DNA from: Neofusicoccum parvum
Taxonomy: Eukaryota; Ascomycota; Dothideomycetes; Botryosphaeriales; Botryosphaeriaceae
Direction: 5' to 3'
NCBI GenBank assembly: GCA_020912385.1
Contig: CP087216.1
Location: forward strand, 372,001-436,000
Length of the DNA stretch: 64,000 nt
The translations under genes were made by a program, and so were the position numbers. The notes under the pieces were generated by a model. The model did not search any database and was not told where the DNA came from. It was given only the letters and a program-made list of their open reading frames with translations. The stretch's first letter is position 1; the number at the start of each line of letters is the position of its first letter. Shown here piece after piece: positions 47,501 through 59,427 of this stretch.

Positions 47501-48612
47501 GAGGGGCTAATGGTTGAAAGGACTACCGACTTGGCGTAGGTCGAGAACCCTTTCCTATTGACAACTGAAGCCTCGGTATCGGCGAATGTGACTGTCTTCC
47601 CCTTGAATTTTGGTTCTGGAACCCGCAATTCTTCAGCAGTATTGACAATCTGCAGTATAGGCCGAGCTTCTGTTGAAATGTCCGAGTCTGGCTTTGGATT
47701 GAACACATTCTCCACCCCACGCTGGAGCTTGATACGATGGTTTGCTCGGTAGAGAAACTTTTGTCTCCCGTTTAACACACTTCGGATTATCCGGTCTTTG
47801 AGAGCGGAATGATGCTGCAATCTGGGTAGGGTTCTCTCAAGGGACCATCTCAAAAATGATCCCAGGCTCTGAAGCTCCTCATCCAGTTCCGTATTCTCGT
47901 TTCTGCGCCAGTTCTTGATTCTATCCTCTTCTTTGTTTCGTTGTGGCTTTTTGATGATGGATGTGATTTTGTATAAGTGAGTGATTGTCTCGTTGGTTAT
48001 CCTCATCTGTGCGTCTTTCATTGGTGAACTTTTGGTTGACTCTTGGTCCTCTTTCTCGGAACCCGAATCATCATCGATTCCCAGAGATGAATTCGAGGAA
48101 TATTCATGGTCAGTGTCGTCATCTTCAAGCTCCTCTGCGTCTTCCAAAGTAGCTTCTCCTCCTGAGAATGGTTCCAGGCTGTGTTCAAGTCGCCTCAGCA
48201 GCGTCAATATAACGTCTCTGATGTTCGGATCATCACGCAGGCGATAGTCTGCAGATGCGTATCCTCCAGCAAAGACGCCAAGATTACCGGCCCAGATCTT
48301 GAAACGAGCTCGCTCATCTCGCAGCATGTTGTGGGTCATTGGGTTCTTTTCCGGTTCCTGAATGCAACGTAAGAAAACTTCAGCGCAACGGCGTGCTGAA
48401 TCATTGATGGCATAGGGTAGTAAAGTTTCTTTCGGTCCCTCATTCCCCTGGCTGGTGCTCGGGCCTGCTTCGGTCATTGCGGGTTTGATGCCCGAATCCC
48501 GGTGCGCGTGCTCTCCCTGGGGCCGTGCCTGGAGAATTTGGCGTTGTTCAAGCGCAGTAAGATTGGCGGTGGTTTTCTGTTCTGATATCTCATATACAGG
48601 ATCTTCGGCCAT
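44550..48612 (-). CDS. C2H2-NACHT-ankyrin NLR-like protein (about 1291 aa)
   Basis: Four exons, about 48612-47363, 47308-46542, 46475-45605 and 45537-44550, total 1292 codons. The N-terminal region has a fungal pattern (FKIWAGNLGVFAGGYASADY) followed by an acidic linker. Several C2H2-type units appear about residues 400-570 (CPYCN, CLFEDC, CTFCDE with following His pairs). The NACHT NTPase core has Walker A GPLGVGKT (about 737-744) and Walker B CWIVLDALDEC (about 857-867). It is followed by a winged-helix region (LAHRSVQEYLL) and three ankyrin repeats before the stop. Such proteins act as fungal NLR sensors. The joint between exons 2 and 3 is uncertain: the acceptor used here is GAG, while the better TAG acceptor leads to a stop. 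It may be two genes or a damaged one. Confidence 0.72.
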
Positions 48613-49338
48613 GTGGAATGGACCGGGACACTGCCGGTCACTGCGGCGGCACTGCTGGCAGGCAGGCCATGTCTCGTCGCACTACCGTTTTGACCACGAT
48701 GTGAGAACTGTACTGAAACTGGGAGGAATGAGGTGTGGAACGAAAAACTAACGCTGATATTCCTCGCCCTACACGTTGCACAGCTGCTGCTGCCCTTCGG
48801 GTCGCTGATCATTGATTCCGCACCTTAGTCCCAACACGGGACAGAACCTCCGTGGATGCGTTCGCTTTAGGTCCTTGTGGGCGCAGTTAGATGCGATAAA
48901 TCAGCTTTCTGGATGTTGCTGTGTTGAAGAGACGCTGTGCTGAAATCTTGCGAGAAGGCTGAGGCTGCATGTTACACAGAGGTGGGGCACGTTGACGAGA
49001 GTGATTCATCGTGCATATTCGTTCAGCTCCCTCTACTCTGCCTAGCCAATAGCACGGCACGTATGTGCCTTGTCTCGCATTATGCATTATTGACACGACA
49101 ATTTGTCAGCTTCTGCAGCCAAGCTGAAAAGGGCCTGACCCCGCCTCAAGGCCTTGGGGCTGGGCTGTGTGATTTCCACAGTCAGCCTCGCCTCTACATA
49201 CCCTCTCATTTCTATGTGTACTTAACCCAACCCTTCTCAGATCCCCTATTATACTACGAACTGCTATAGCTCAATCTGTTGTCACTTGCTTGAAGGCCAA
49301 GACTGGAAATCTGCCTTCTCCTTGATTGATCGGCAGTG
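48613..49338. promoter_or_regulatory. Divergent intergenic region between NLR-like and HeLo-like genes
   Basis: About 0.73 kb between two genes transcribed away from each other. A shared promoter is possible and would suit co-regulated partners, but no specific regulatory site can be recognised. Confidence 0.4.
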
Positions 49339-50941
49339 ATGGCTTCTGGAATTGAATGCGCTGGCCTAGCACTCGCTGTTCTACCTATCTTCATCGAGGT
49401 TGCTAAAGCTTACTCTGATGGCGTTGAGACAATTTTCGACGTGGCTATCAAGAGCAGATGGGATCAACGTTTGGAAGATTTCTACTTTGAGTTTTACATG
49501 CAGTTGTTCTACTTGAACGAGTGCATGCAAAAGATCCACGAAGGCGTCTTAGAAGCATATACCGGTCCTGGAGACGTTCCCCAGTCTACGAAACTCTTCA
49601 CAGAATGGCGATGCGACTCCAATCTGGAACTTGGTTTCCGACAATACTTTGGCTCTGAGGGTCGGTTCAACGCATTTACGATCATAAGCAAGAAAACTCT
49701 GCTGCTACTTCAACAACTAGTGAAGGACAAAACTAACCGTGTGGCTGCAAAGGATCAGGTCAGTCTTCTCCTATGAACTACTGCATGTGTACGGTGGCTT
49801 TTTTTGCTAATTTCACTGCAACCATAGAATCCCGAAGCGATGTTCAGCAAAATTGAAAAAATCGCAATCGCACGAGAGCTGGAGACCACCAAAAGCTCTT
49901 TAGTTGAAAGATTTGCGTTTTTCAGACATAGGGAAAAGCGCGATTGTTGCATTCGAAAGCTCAAGCTCTGGGTCGAAAACCTCGAGAAGCTCACTCAAGA
50001 GGCGAGGGGGCGCCCCAAAGACTCATATGAAAGCGCTACTCTGCATCCGTCGCTGGAACTTGATTTCCTCCTCTCCAAAGATTTAAGCACCGGCTCACCG
50101 CGAGACATCAGATGGCAAGAAGGAAATGTGCTGGTCACTTCTCAGTGGTAAGCCAATCCAGGAACTTGATCAAATATACATGCTGACGTAGTTATATAGT
50201 TTGAGTAACTCCGGATGCCATGGCCCTTTACAGGCACTTTGTGAGGTCTTTGGTCCGGATCTTCAGAACCACAGCATTGCATTGGTCTTGGAGGACACAA
50301 ACGGGCAGCAAAGCATGAAGCATCACAAAACCATATTGAGAAAGTTTCAGTTCCTGGAAGCTTCAGATCCAATATCATTAGCGGAGCTCCTGAACGGATC
50401 AACAAAATTGGGCCCCAGTGAGAAGAGAAGACTCGCTCTCGTTTTCGCACAGTCTCTTCTACTATATCATGACAGCGACTGGATATCCAATGGGTGGACC
50501 AAGGAAGACATTTGTTTCTTCTTCAAGTCTGAAGATGAACCGGAAGTTAGTCGTCCATTCCTCTCAGCCCGCTTTAGCAACGCTCCAACCGCCGGCAATC
50601 CATTCCGATGTACCAATCACCACCGCAACCCAAACATCTTGGCACTGGGGATTTTGCTCATCGAGATCTTCAATGAGAAGCCAATTGAGAGATGGAGGAC
50701 GATGAAAGAACGGAGGAATCCGAATGCAGCAACTATGTGGATGGTTGCCGACCGCGTTGTCAAGAAGATGGATCACTCACCATTCCGGGAAGCAATCGAG
50801 GCCTGTCTGGACATGAATTGGGTCCCTGCGGGCCGGGTTGCAGGACTAGAGGATCGTGAGACACGAGCGGGGCTTCTTGAGAATGTTATCATGCCGCTGA
50901 AACAGGGGATCAGATGGCTCTCAGTAGATAAGCTTCCCTAA
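49339..50941 (+). CDS. HeLo-like/DUF7580-type fungal protein (493 aa)
   Basis: Three exons, 49339-49758, 49828-50147 and 50200-50941, join to exactly 494 codons with GT-AG introns. The N-terminus MASGIECAGLALAVLPIFI, followed by amphipathic helices, matches the fungal prion-inhibition/HeLo-like N-terminal class. The C-terminal half has the order LGPSEKRRLALVFAQSLLLY, WISNGWTKEDICFF, VSRPFLSARF and NILALGILLIEIFNEKP. That is typical of the DUF7580 region, which resembles a degenerate kinase-like fold. Such proteins are widespread in filamentous ascomycetes and are thought to relate to heterokaryon incompatibility, but the biochemical role is not known. It is divergent from the NLR-like gene, with which it may be paired. 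Confidence 0.82.
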
Positions 50942-53900
50942 AAGCAGCGAGTTGATACTTAGAAGCAAGGAACCATCTTACTTAGGCCTCTTCACCTCCC
51001 TTGCCGCATGCTGTTCTGGAAAATCTCTACACTGGTTATTACTGACTGGAAATACCGTATCATGTCCTATTTGTTGTATGTACGAGGTTGGTTCGAAAAA
51101 TGTTGCAACAATAGTGTACTTTCGTAAGTAGTTGAAGCGTCCATCCGGATCATTGACATTAATCTCACCGCGCATCCGCACCAAGACGGAGGCTTCACTT
51201 GTCCATGTGAGGAGTTTGTTGGTATTGCAACACTTAAGGAACCCACCACGAAGAAGTGAAAGTTAAAGCATGGGCCCGGGCTACGCCGCCTTGGCGCATT
51301 CCTAAAAGCCATGCATGAGACGATGCAGCGGCACTGTCTTGTCTGGATGACGTATTAAGCTCTTTATGCTTCGTGCTAGATCTTGGGCGGGGATGGAATT
51401 ACCACGCGCGACATGGAGGGTGCGCCCAGAATGAATGTTCCAGAATGTGGTAAAAAGTCACGATGATCTCTCCTGAGTAAGGTTGGCCAACGTGGCCATA
51501 ATGTTAAGGCGGGTTTGAAGTATGCAAGAGATGCTGATCTTGGTCAGACGTAGAATTATACGAGAACCCAAGCTTCTATACGAGCGAGTCGGAACTTGGA
51601 CTGCGGCTCCAACACAGTGTTTTAAAAGCAGGGCCTATCTTTATATGAGCGGATTTACACGCGAAGTAACACCGAGAAGTCACACGTGCAGAAAGCCGGA
51701 AGGCCTTGCATTCAATGACATGTACAGATACGCGAGCGAGTAATGTTTGTTCACCGGTGGCTTGGCCACGCTCGGACGTAGCCCACAAGTAGGCGGAGAT
51801 AGTCCCTTCTGATGACGTGTGCTCCAAGTCTCTACTTCAATGTTCCACAAACGGTTTTCAACCGCAGGGCTATGATTGGCCTATCTGCACATGGGTAGCT
51901 AAATCACTCACTGTCCAAGCGTGGTAAAGGCAACGCTGATTCATTCTGTCGGAAGCCCTCTACCCGCGACTAAAGGGCGCGGATTCCCACTGCGGACCAA
52001 GCACGAACACTTCTCCGAGAACAAACTCGGGCATACAGTTCTCGGCCGCGAGAAGTCGATCCGGCCTGATTCATGGCAGCGTAGTCATGACAAACACGCC
52101 TTCCCAGCCACCGTCCTCTCCAATAGCCCGAGCGGCTGAATCCCAAAAACCGCGCGGGCAAACCTTAAATGCCACAGCGGCATTTTTAAGGGTTCACGGC
52201 AGCAAGAGAATGAAATGGGAAGGCAGCACGGAAGAACTGCGGCATAGAATGATTCGGTAGCATGCTACCTAATTCATCCTTCAAACTTCAGGCGGGGGAG
52301 AAAACCTACTTTGCGCTCTACCCTGGGATTTCCGAGCGCCCACGTTGTGTTTGAGGAGGCCCGAGATTACAGGAAGAGCTTCGCAACAAGGTTTCATAAA
52401 GGTGAACCATCAACGAAGGAATCTTTGCCGGGCCCGACGGCTCGAACGGGGAAGAGTTGCGGCTCGAGACGCGGCATCCGCCATGCGCCTCGTCCAGGTT
52501 GGGAGCAAAGAAAACCAAAAAAGTTGGCCAGCAGCACGGGAAATCACACACACGTCAGACCACTGCGGTGCAGTGGCAGACATGTTAGTTTTCGGGCGCC
52601 TCTGTCCCGCCTGCCCGCCTCTGCGGGGTTTATCCTCGCGGTCGACGATCGCGCGCTGCGCCGATGTGGCTGTTTGGTCAGATGCGGAGGTCTGGACACG
52701 CCGTTCCTCAAAGGAGTATCGGAGTGTGAGCTGTCCGCCTCCACCAACATTATTCTTCTTTCTTCCGCGGCGGCAGTTGGACCTCCGCGATGCGGTAGTG
52801 ATTGGATACTTGGCCCGCCTGCAAGGATGGCCCGTGTCGAGGAAATTTCCAGCTTCATCTCGGCGCCAACGAGATCTAGATCTGAGAGGATGCATGACGC
52901 CCCCAGCGTCTCCTCGTCCGCTCTTGGGCCTGGCTGCCTCGACACGAATCCGAGGTTCTGTCCTTAAGGCGGGGGACGGGAAGACGTGCAGGACCCATCT
53001 CACGCATGCAATGCAGGCGCTCCGGACCAGGCCTGACTGCCGGGCTGCTGGCGGCGCGGACAGCAAGCAACGACCGCGTGGAGAGGGCGAGCCAGAGGGA
53101 GGGACGTCGGGGGGGGTGGTGGAGGGGGAGCCCTCGTTTGAAACTTGCCGCTTGCGGCGTAGCGCCATCCCTGCGGAACGTTGCGGGCACCCAAGCTCCT
53201 CGATAGTCCACGCCGGCTCCCTCTACCGTCGCCCATCGTGTCGCCTTCACCAATTTCTAATTCGGGGGACCCGATCCAGCCCGTGCTCCTCGTGAAGTTC
53301 CTCCGAGCGGGCAGCGTGTTTCGGTGCCCGCCCGCGACAGCCACCGGACCGTCCGCGCCTGCACGCAACAACGGCGCCAACCCTACGGATTACAATCCCC
53401 TTCCTCTGCCGCATCCTCCACGTGGAGCCCAAAAGCCTCCCTCGGCACCAGCAACGCATGCACACAACAGCCGCCGAGCCGTCGGAGCAGCCCTCCATCA
53501 TCACGCCACCATCTCCGCGCTGCTCTCTGCCTCCCGCCCAGAGACGGCCGGCGGAGACGGCGGCCCTGGTCCTCGTCAGCGTCAGGTAGAATGCGTTCCT
53601 GCCTTGCCGGCCGCTGCGCCTCGCCGGGTTCGGGCACGCAGCAGCAGCAGGGACCGCTGTGTTCCTGCTTGCCCGGATGGCCGGGGAGGCCCGCGCCAGC
53701 TCCTGCGGCAAGCCGTGCTCTCTACATGAGGTAAGTGCGAGGCCCGGGTCGGCAAGTATCGCAGCAACGCCAACACCCTACCTCCCACGCGCGGCTGACG
53801 GATCCGGCCGGACGCGAAATAATAATGCGCAGCGAGAAGAAACGCCAAGCTCACCCGGACGGATTGCTTCAGCTGCCCCGTGTGCACTTAGGCTTGTTGC

Positions 53901-54564
53901 AAATAGTTCTCGCGCCGGCCGTGTGGCGTCCCAACGGCCCCGAGCTGGGGTGGAAATGGTAGAGGCCGGCAGTGGTGGACTAGCGCCGATCACCCGGCGG
54001 GCGAGGAATCGTCTGGTGGAACGCACATACGCGGCGGCATCCCTGCCTCCAGGACAAGATGATGGGGGCAGGAACGAGGGGTGCCCGGAATCTCATGGAC
54101 CATGCAGGCGGGATTTCTCTGACATCCGTTTGGCCGTTCTTTTTCTTTGCTTGGGAACCGGCTTTCCCGCATCCAAGAAAAAAAAGATGCCTATCCGTCG
54201 CATGTGTGGAAAACGTCTTCCTCCCCCTCCTCCCATCTTTGGTGCGGAGGTGGCGAGAAAAAAGATATTAAAGAGACTCGGGATATGGGTGTGCTAAAGG
54301 CTCATAACTAACCAGTTCCGACACGGGGGCTGTTTTACCTTTTATTCGTATCTATAGTAGCAGCGGGTGCGTTAGCAAGGACTGACGCGGCGCCAAGACT
54401 GGACCATTCAGCTGCAGTAGTACTCCCTTATAGTGGGACAGGCCTATGAGACGAGGCGCGTGTGAGCTGAAAATCATACAAAGTTATGGCGGGGAGATGT
54501 CCAATTGGTCTAAAAATAGGAAAATAATTTCCTGAAGGGCATTACTTTCGTCTTTGGTGTTAAT
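50942..54564. other. Long region without recognisable genes
   Basis: 3.6 kb. 51000-52300 is moderately AT-rich with short frames only. A small hairpin (AAATGCC with its complement GGCATTT around ACAGC) lies at about 52167-52185. From 52300 to 54300 many overlapping Arg/Ser/Pro-rich frames occur on both strands, including one of 316 codons. None has recognisable domain content, and both strands are about equally open, as expected of GC-rich non-coding DNA. Confidence 0.5.
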
Positions 54565-54822
54565 CTACCGAACGAAGGGGCCTCCGGACACTAGCCGGCA
54601 ACCGTTGCAACGGGCATGATAGCAGTTCTCGCACTCGCCTTCCGAAACGTGGTTCAAGATCGCGCTTCCGTGTCTCCTTTTGCACTTGCAGCATCGCCAC
54701 CACTCCCTCTGTGGCGGCTGGGCAGCGCTTGGGCATTCGCCTTGGTAGCCAGCATTGGGATGTGGGAAGATGGCGTGAGACGGACGATGCTTGCTAATGA
54801 GATTGCCGAGTTGGACGAGCAT
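54565..54822 (-). CDS. Small zinc-ribbon-like fungal protein (85 aa)
   Basis: Single exon. The C-terminal half has the order WWRCCKCKRR ... GECENCYHARCNGC, that is CCxC, then CxxC-x-H-x-R-C-x-x-C. This Cys/His arrangement is common in short, uncharacterised proteins of filamentous ascomycetes and probably binds zinc. The N-terminal 40 residues show no feature. The start at 54822 is the only ATG in frame, but an additional upstream exon cannot be excluded. Confidence 0.6.
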   Translation of the reverse strand: MLVQLGNLISKHRPSHAIFPHPNAGYQGECPSAAQPPQREWWRCCKCKRRHGSAILNHVSEGECENCYHARCNGCRLVSGGPFVR

Positions 54823-55936
54823 TTTGGCGATACGAGGGTGCCTGCAGCGCTAAGTAGCAATATGCTCTGGGAGATCAAGGAGCAAAGATGTAAGATAGAG
54901 GGTGGATGGAAAGATCAGCCATAGTTTTAATGCGGAGGAACTTCTTACTGACCGCGACGATGGACCACATTCCGTTCAAGCGGGTGTCTACGACTGCCAA
55001 AAGCCGTTCGTGTTTGACGTGTTGAGTGAAACAAACGTCGAATGACAGCGTCCTGACATTGAAACAATGGCTTTGTTTGCACGGGCGAACTCCACATCTC
55101 AAGAGACAAGACAGTTTACGCTATCCAACCAAATCTTGTCGTTGTCTCAGCCACTTGGCCTGCCCAGGGAGCGTATCTGAGAGGTAGACGCGGTTGACGC
55201 CCTGTCCTATAGACATTGCGCGGAGATGATACCGTGGAAAAAGAAAACTCCGCCGGAGAATGCTTGAATTGCCCAGGGCGCGGCAAGTCTCATGGCCAAC
55301 CCAGCGGAATGATGCGGTCGCTATCTGCACGCAGTGGCTGTTGATCACTGTCTTTAATGGTAACTCGTGAGCAGGCGCCCATAGCATACTTTACACCAGG
55401 AGGCCCAGTCTTGGCGGATGCAAAAGTGGTCTGTTTTTACGTCACTTTACCCTGAGAAGGTTCAGCGATCTGAAATACCGTAGCGTTGGTAAATGGTTCC
55501 ACAGAACAGGAGACACCATCGGGGATCAGGCTGGTCAGTGGGAGGGATAGCCTGACATGGCATGTATTTAGAGGTGTTGCTTGGCGCTTCGGCAATCGCG
55601 ACCTTGAATCGGCTCGGTATTCTCGGTTTCCAAAACCCAGAACGACAGATTTTGATCTGTGCTGATGCTAAAACCAACATGAATGCCGTGCTGATGAGAT
55701 GCGAGACGCGTGAAGAGAGTGGAGACGCTTTCCAAAATGCCATCCGTGCAACTCCGACTCCCAGAAACATGCCCAGGTTCCCTGCCCAGCCTTACGCGCA
55801 GCTCGTACCGGTACAATCCACCTCGTACAGTAGTATAGTAGTCTTTACAGTTCATCCATCTATTACTCGAACATCGGTCGCGCCAGGGTGCCCTCGTCTA
55901 GGGACCGCGCGAGCCTTATCTTCAGGTCTTGCCACA
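54823..55936. other. Intergenic, no gene seen
   Basis: 1.1 kb. Short frames at 55100-55400 and 55460-55770 on the minus strand have no family features. The right part may be the 3' UTR of the FAM210-like gene. Confidence 0.45.
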
Positions 55937-56799
55937 TCACGCCTTAGGCTTCCTCTTGCCAATGTTCCAGCCCCAGCCACGCAGGACCTTGACAATCTTG
56001 GGGGTGACGGCAGCCGTAAGCGGCACCCGCAGGAAGATGAAGGATTTATGGATGGCGTACGCGAGGGCAAGCTGGGTCCATATTGCTGCGATTGCATCAG
56101 ACAGGGGGCGGCAATGGATGATCACACGGCAATGAGACACGTACTAGCTTCTTCGCCGGCATTGGCCTTCTCCGCCGCGTCGACGTCCTCCAACCCGCCC
56201 ACCGCGCCATCCCGCACCTGGCCGGCCTCTGTCGCCACGGCGCCGTCCGGCTGCGGCTGCTGCTGCTGGTGGACGGTCGGGAAGGCGACGTGCACAGCGC
56301 TCCAGAAGGCGGACACGACGGCGTGCTCCCAGCGGCCGATGCGGTCCGTCCCGAGCATCCGCACGGCGAGGAAGCAGAACGGGAAGTCGAGCACCGACAG
56401 CCCCAGGTACACGCCCAGCGCCACCCAGCCGTACTCGCGGGACAGCTTGCGCAGGCGCTGCGACAGCGAGGGCGCGGCGGCGGGGCTGCCCAGGTTGGGG
56501 GTGGGGTTGGGATTGGGGTTGGCCGGCTTGGAGGAGGAGCTGTTGAGGCGGCGGGCGGCGGGGGTGCGGAGCAGGCGCGCGAGCGGCGACGAGGGCGCGG
56601 GGCGGGGGCGGCAGAGGGTCTCGGAGGCGCGGAGAAGGGCGCGGGGCAGGGCCGGCGACGGCGAGGCGCGGTGCAGGCGGGCGGCGGCGGTGGTGAGCTG
56701 GCGGGCAGCGCTGAGGGCGGGCGGCGCGGGCATGGGCGGGCGGCGGGCCAGCGGTGAGCGCAGCAGCGCGGCGGGCGACACGAGGCTGCGCGGTTTCAT
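55937..56799 (-). CDS. Mitochondrial FAM210/DUF1279-domain protein (267 aa)
   Basis: Two exons, 56799-56145 and 56085-55937, total 268 codons; the short intron (GTACGT ... CGCAG) is needed to join the domain. An Arg/Ala/Ser-rich N-terminus of about 90 residues looks like a mitochondrial presequence. DUF1279 starts with LRKLSREYGWVALGVYLGLS, has a membrane segment (LSVLDFPFCFLAVRMLG) and ends with LAYAIHKSFIFLRVPLTAAV and TPKIVKVLRGWGW. Between these lies a Gln/Glu/Ala-rich insertion (QQQQPQPDGAVATE). Yeast Nat2 and animal FAM210A share the domain; their exact function is not settled, although animal FAM210A has been linked to mitochondrial translation. Confidence is high for the family, low for function. 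Confidence 0.85.
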
Positions 56800-58850
56800 G
56801 TTGAGCGGCGGCGCGTGGAGGGCGGGCGGGCGGTCGCCGGTCAGGACGTCGAGGGCGTGTGCGGTGCAGCGTCAGGCATTCTGCGCGTGTTCGGCGAAGC
56901 TTCGAAAATGCTCTCGAAGGTCTGGCGGCGGCGGCGCGCACGGACGCTCGTCGCGGCAGCGGCCAGCACCAGCCAGCGCCAGCGGCCAGCGGCCAGCTGC
57001 CGGCGCGCGCGCAGGGATTGCGCGGGCCGAAAGACGCCGAGCGCCGGCTTTCCAGGCGGTTACGGCCCCCGACCCTTGGACGTGCGCCGAGTCAGGCCTT
57101 GGCCGCGTGCGCGGCGACGAGACGAGATCGCAAAGTTTATTTTGATGGTGAGGCATTCCAACTCCCCGCCGCCGCCCTCCCAAGCCCGCCCGCCACGTCG
57201 TTCTGCGCCGCAGCCATGATTCGGCGCCCGGAGATGAGCCTTCGTACCCAAACTCTATCCTCGCCGCGCTCTTCTCTCCCACCAGCCAATTTGCCGCTTC
57301 GGGCAATCCCGCACTGGCGTGACCGCAGTTTGACCATCTTGTCTCGGAAGCCGGGGCGCACAGGCAGGCCTCGCGCGCGTGCCGGCATTCCAAACAGCTG
57401 GCCGTCTTGTCAAACTTTAACTTCGATGAGAGCCGCATCACCGCCATGCGCACGCCTGAACTCCGGCCTATTGCGCCCCCATGCCAATATCCCACTCGAC
57501 CACCGCATCCGCTGCGCAGGCGCGTGCATCCTGCCTCGCCGGCGCCCGGCTTCTCTTCCTGCTGGTGCCGCGGCGGGCGGCGTGCAGTGCGCCTGCATGA
57601 AACCCCCGCCGCGCGCGCAAGTTTCGTGCAGCACGCTGCGTGCTCGGGGCTCTGGCGCGGGCTCTGGCGCGCGCTCAGGCAAACAGGCACCGGCCCAGCG
57701 CCATCCGGCATCCGGAGCTGCAGTGACGTTTGCGATCAGCGGCCAATATAGCGAGTCAGCGCAAGCGAGCGCCTGAAGCTTAGTTGCGCCGCCAGCAACA
57801 GCCTCTGCTCCTCCAGGGAGCATTGCCGCTTTCAAGCTCAGCGGCCGCGTGGCGCGCCTGTGCCCACGCGACGTCTATGCGGGCGGGAGGCATCATTTGC
57901 ATCATCGCCTTCCGGCGGGTGGGATTGACCGGCGGGCTGGCGTGAGCGGCGCGGTTAAGGTTTGCGTGAGCGGTGATGGCGCGCAGGAAAGGCCTTCTGT
58001 CCGCGCCCAGGGCGTGCAGCAGGCTCGCCGCGGGACCCCCGCAGGTGTTTCTGCAGCTGCGAGCACGCCCTCATCGGACCGCGCTGTCGTCGGCGCCAGG
58101 TCGTGCCAGCCTTGCCATGGTGGCTGTCGGCTCTACCCGCCCTGCAGTCAGCTGCGACTTGGGACCGCTCCCGTGGCAGGTTCCACGCCCCCGGGCTGCG
58201 CTGCGTTTTGTGCCCGGGGCCGCCGTGAATCGCGGCCGCGCGCCCGTCACGTATTCGCATGAACCCCAATCGCGGGGCGCCGCCGCGAGCCCGCGCCGTG
58301 CTGCCCCTGAGCGCGCGGGCACCGCGAGCAGCTGGCATTGACGCCTGCGCGGCGTGGCGCAAGCCGTGAGGGATCTTCCCCGCCAAATGCGCGCGGCCGT
58401 TGCGCGCTCTCGGCCGTCTGATGCGCGACATCTAACTCTGTTTGTGCCTCTCTCTCACTTCGCTTGCTCCCAGCCCACCAGAAGCGGCGACGCGCCGGAC
58501 TGACATCGTCCTGCTCGGCGGCGCTGCCCCTGCGCTGCCCGGCGGACGTGCGCCTGGAGCGCCCTGCGCGTCGGCGCCGTTTGCTCTCGTCGGCCTGGAG
58601 CCTTGTCACTCCACGTGGGTCCTGCTCTGCTCTTCCATGTCCGGCTGCCAGGCATGCTCTTTATAGCCCGCCCGCCGCCCGCCCTCAGCATGTTTCCCAC
58701 CAGCGCTCCAGCATTGCCCCTTCCCTCACAGCCGCCGCCGCCCCTCGCCCGTCGTCCTCTATCTGCTTTGCACCTTCCCGGCCCGTCCTAGCCGTCCCCG
58801 CCCAAGCACGCACCCGCCCGGCTCTGTGTACCTATCTCCGCCCCGCAACC
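56800..58850. other. Long GC-rich intergenic region between divergent genes
   Basis: 2 kb of very GC-rich DNA with long overlapping frames on both strands (up to 300 codons), all Arg/Ala/Pro/Gly-rich and with no domain features. It must hold the promoters of the FAM210-like gene (left) and the 98-aa gene (right). From about 58660 it becomes C/T-rich. Confidence 0.5.
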
Positions 58851-59147
58851 ATGGGCAACGGCGAAATAGTCAACGGCCACGGCCCCATGACCCTACAAAA
58901 GGCCCTCGACATCGCCCGCGACAACGAATCCGGCGTCGAACCGTCCGTCTCCGCGTTCCTGCAGCGCGAGCTCCAGAGCGTGTGGTCCAAGCTGCTGGCC
59001 CAACCCGACACCTACGTCTTCACGCGCGACGAGTTCGGCCTCTTCAACTACTTCCGCCAGCAGTACACCGGCAACGAGGTGGCCACCAAGGCCGTCCAGC
59101 GCTTCTGGAACCACTACCACGGCGCCGACCCGGCCAGCCGGGGGTAG
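58851..59147 (+). CDS. Conserved small fungal protein (98 aa), unknown function
   Basis: Single exon starting MGNGEIVNGHGPMTLQKALD at a good ATG context after a C/T-rich leader. The rest has the look of a folded, helical protein (AFLQRELQSVWSKLLAQPDT, VFTRDEFGLFNYFRQQY, AVQRFWNHYHG). I recall similar short proteins with this N-terminus and the RDEFGLFNYF block in other filamentous ascomycetes, but no function. Gly2 could in principle be myristoylated. It is followed 280 bases later by the PNGase A gene on the same strand. Confidence 0.7.
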   Translation: MGNGEIVNGHGPMTLQKALDIARDNESGVEPSVSAFLQRELQSVWSKLLAQPDTYVFTRDEFGLFNYFRQQYTGNEVATKAVQRFWNHYHGADPASRG

Positions 59148-59427
59148 ACACTTTTGTGACTGGTCTCTTTCTCTTTCCTGGCCGACGACAGCGCAACAAC
59201 CCCCCGGGCTTGGCGCACCTGAGGCGACCACCGCCTGCCAGAGAGCCCAACCACCGACGCCGAACGCCTCGCGGCCAGTAGGATCGCGGCCCTCCGCTCC
59301 CGTCCCCACCACGCGCCGCCTGTCGCCCTGCGCAAAGCCCCCCAACGCGCGAATCGCCTTCAGGTGAGGCGGGAAAACCGGGCCCGTCGTCGTCGGATCC
59401 GCCGATCGTCCTTCGCGGCTGAGCGCA

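Noticed and set aside
52345..53295. 316-codon plus-strand frame and a 252-codon minus-strand frame overlapping it
   Set aside because: Both are Arg/Ser/Pro-rich without domain features and both strands are equally open, as expected of GC-rich DNA.
55562..57145. 527-codon plus-strand frame
   Set aside because: It overlaps the FAM210-like gene in antisense, and its sequence is low-complexity Ala/Arg/Gly-rich.
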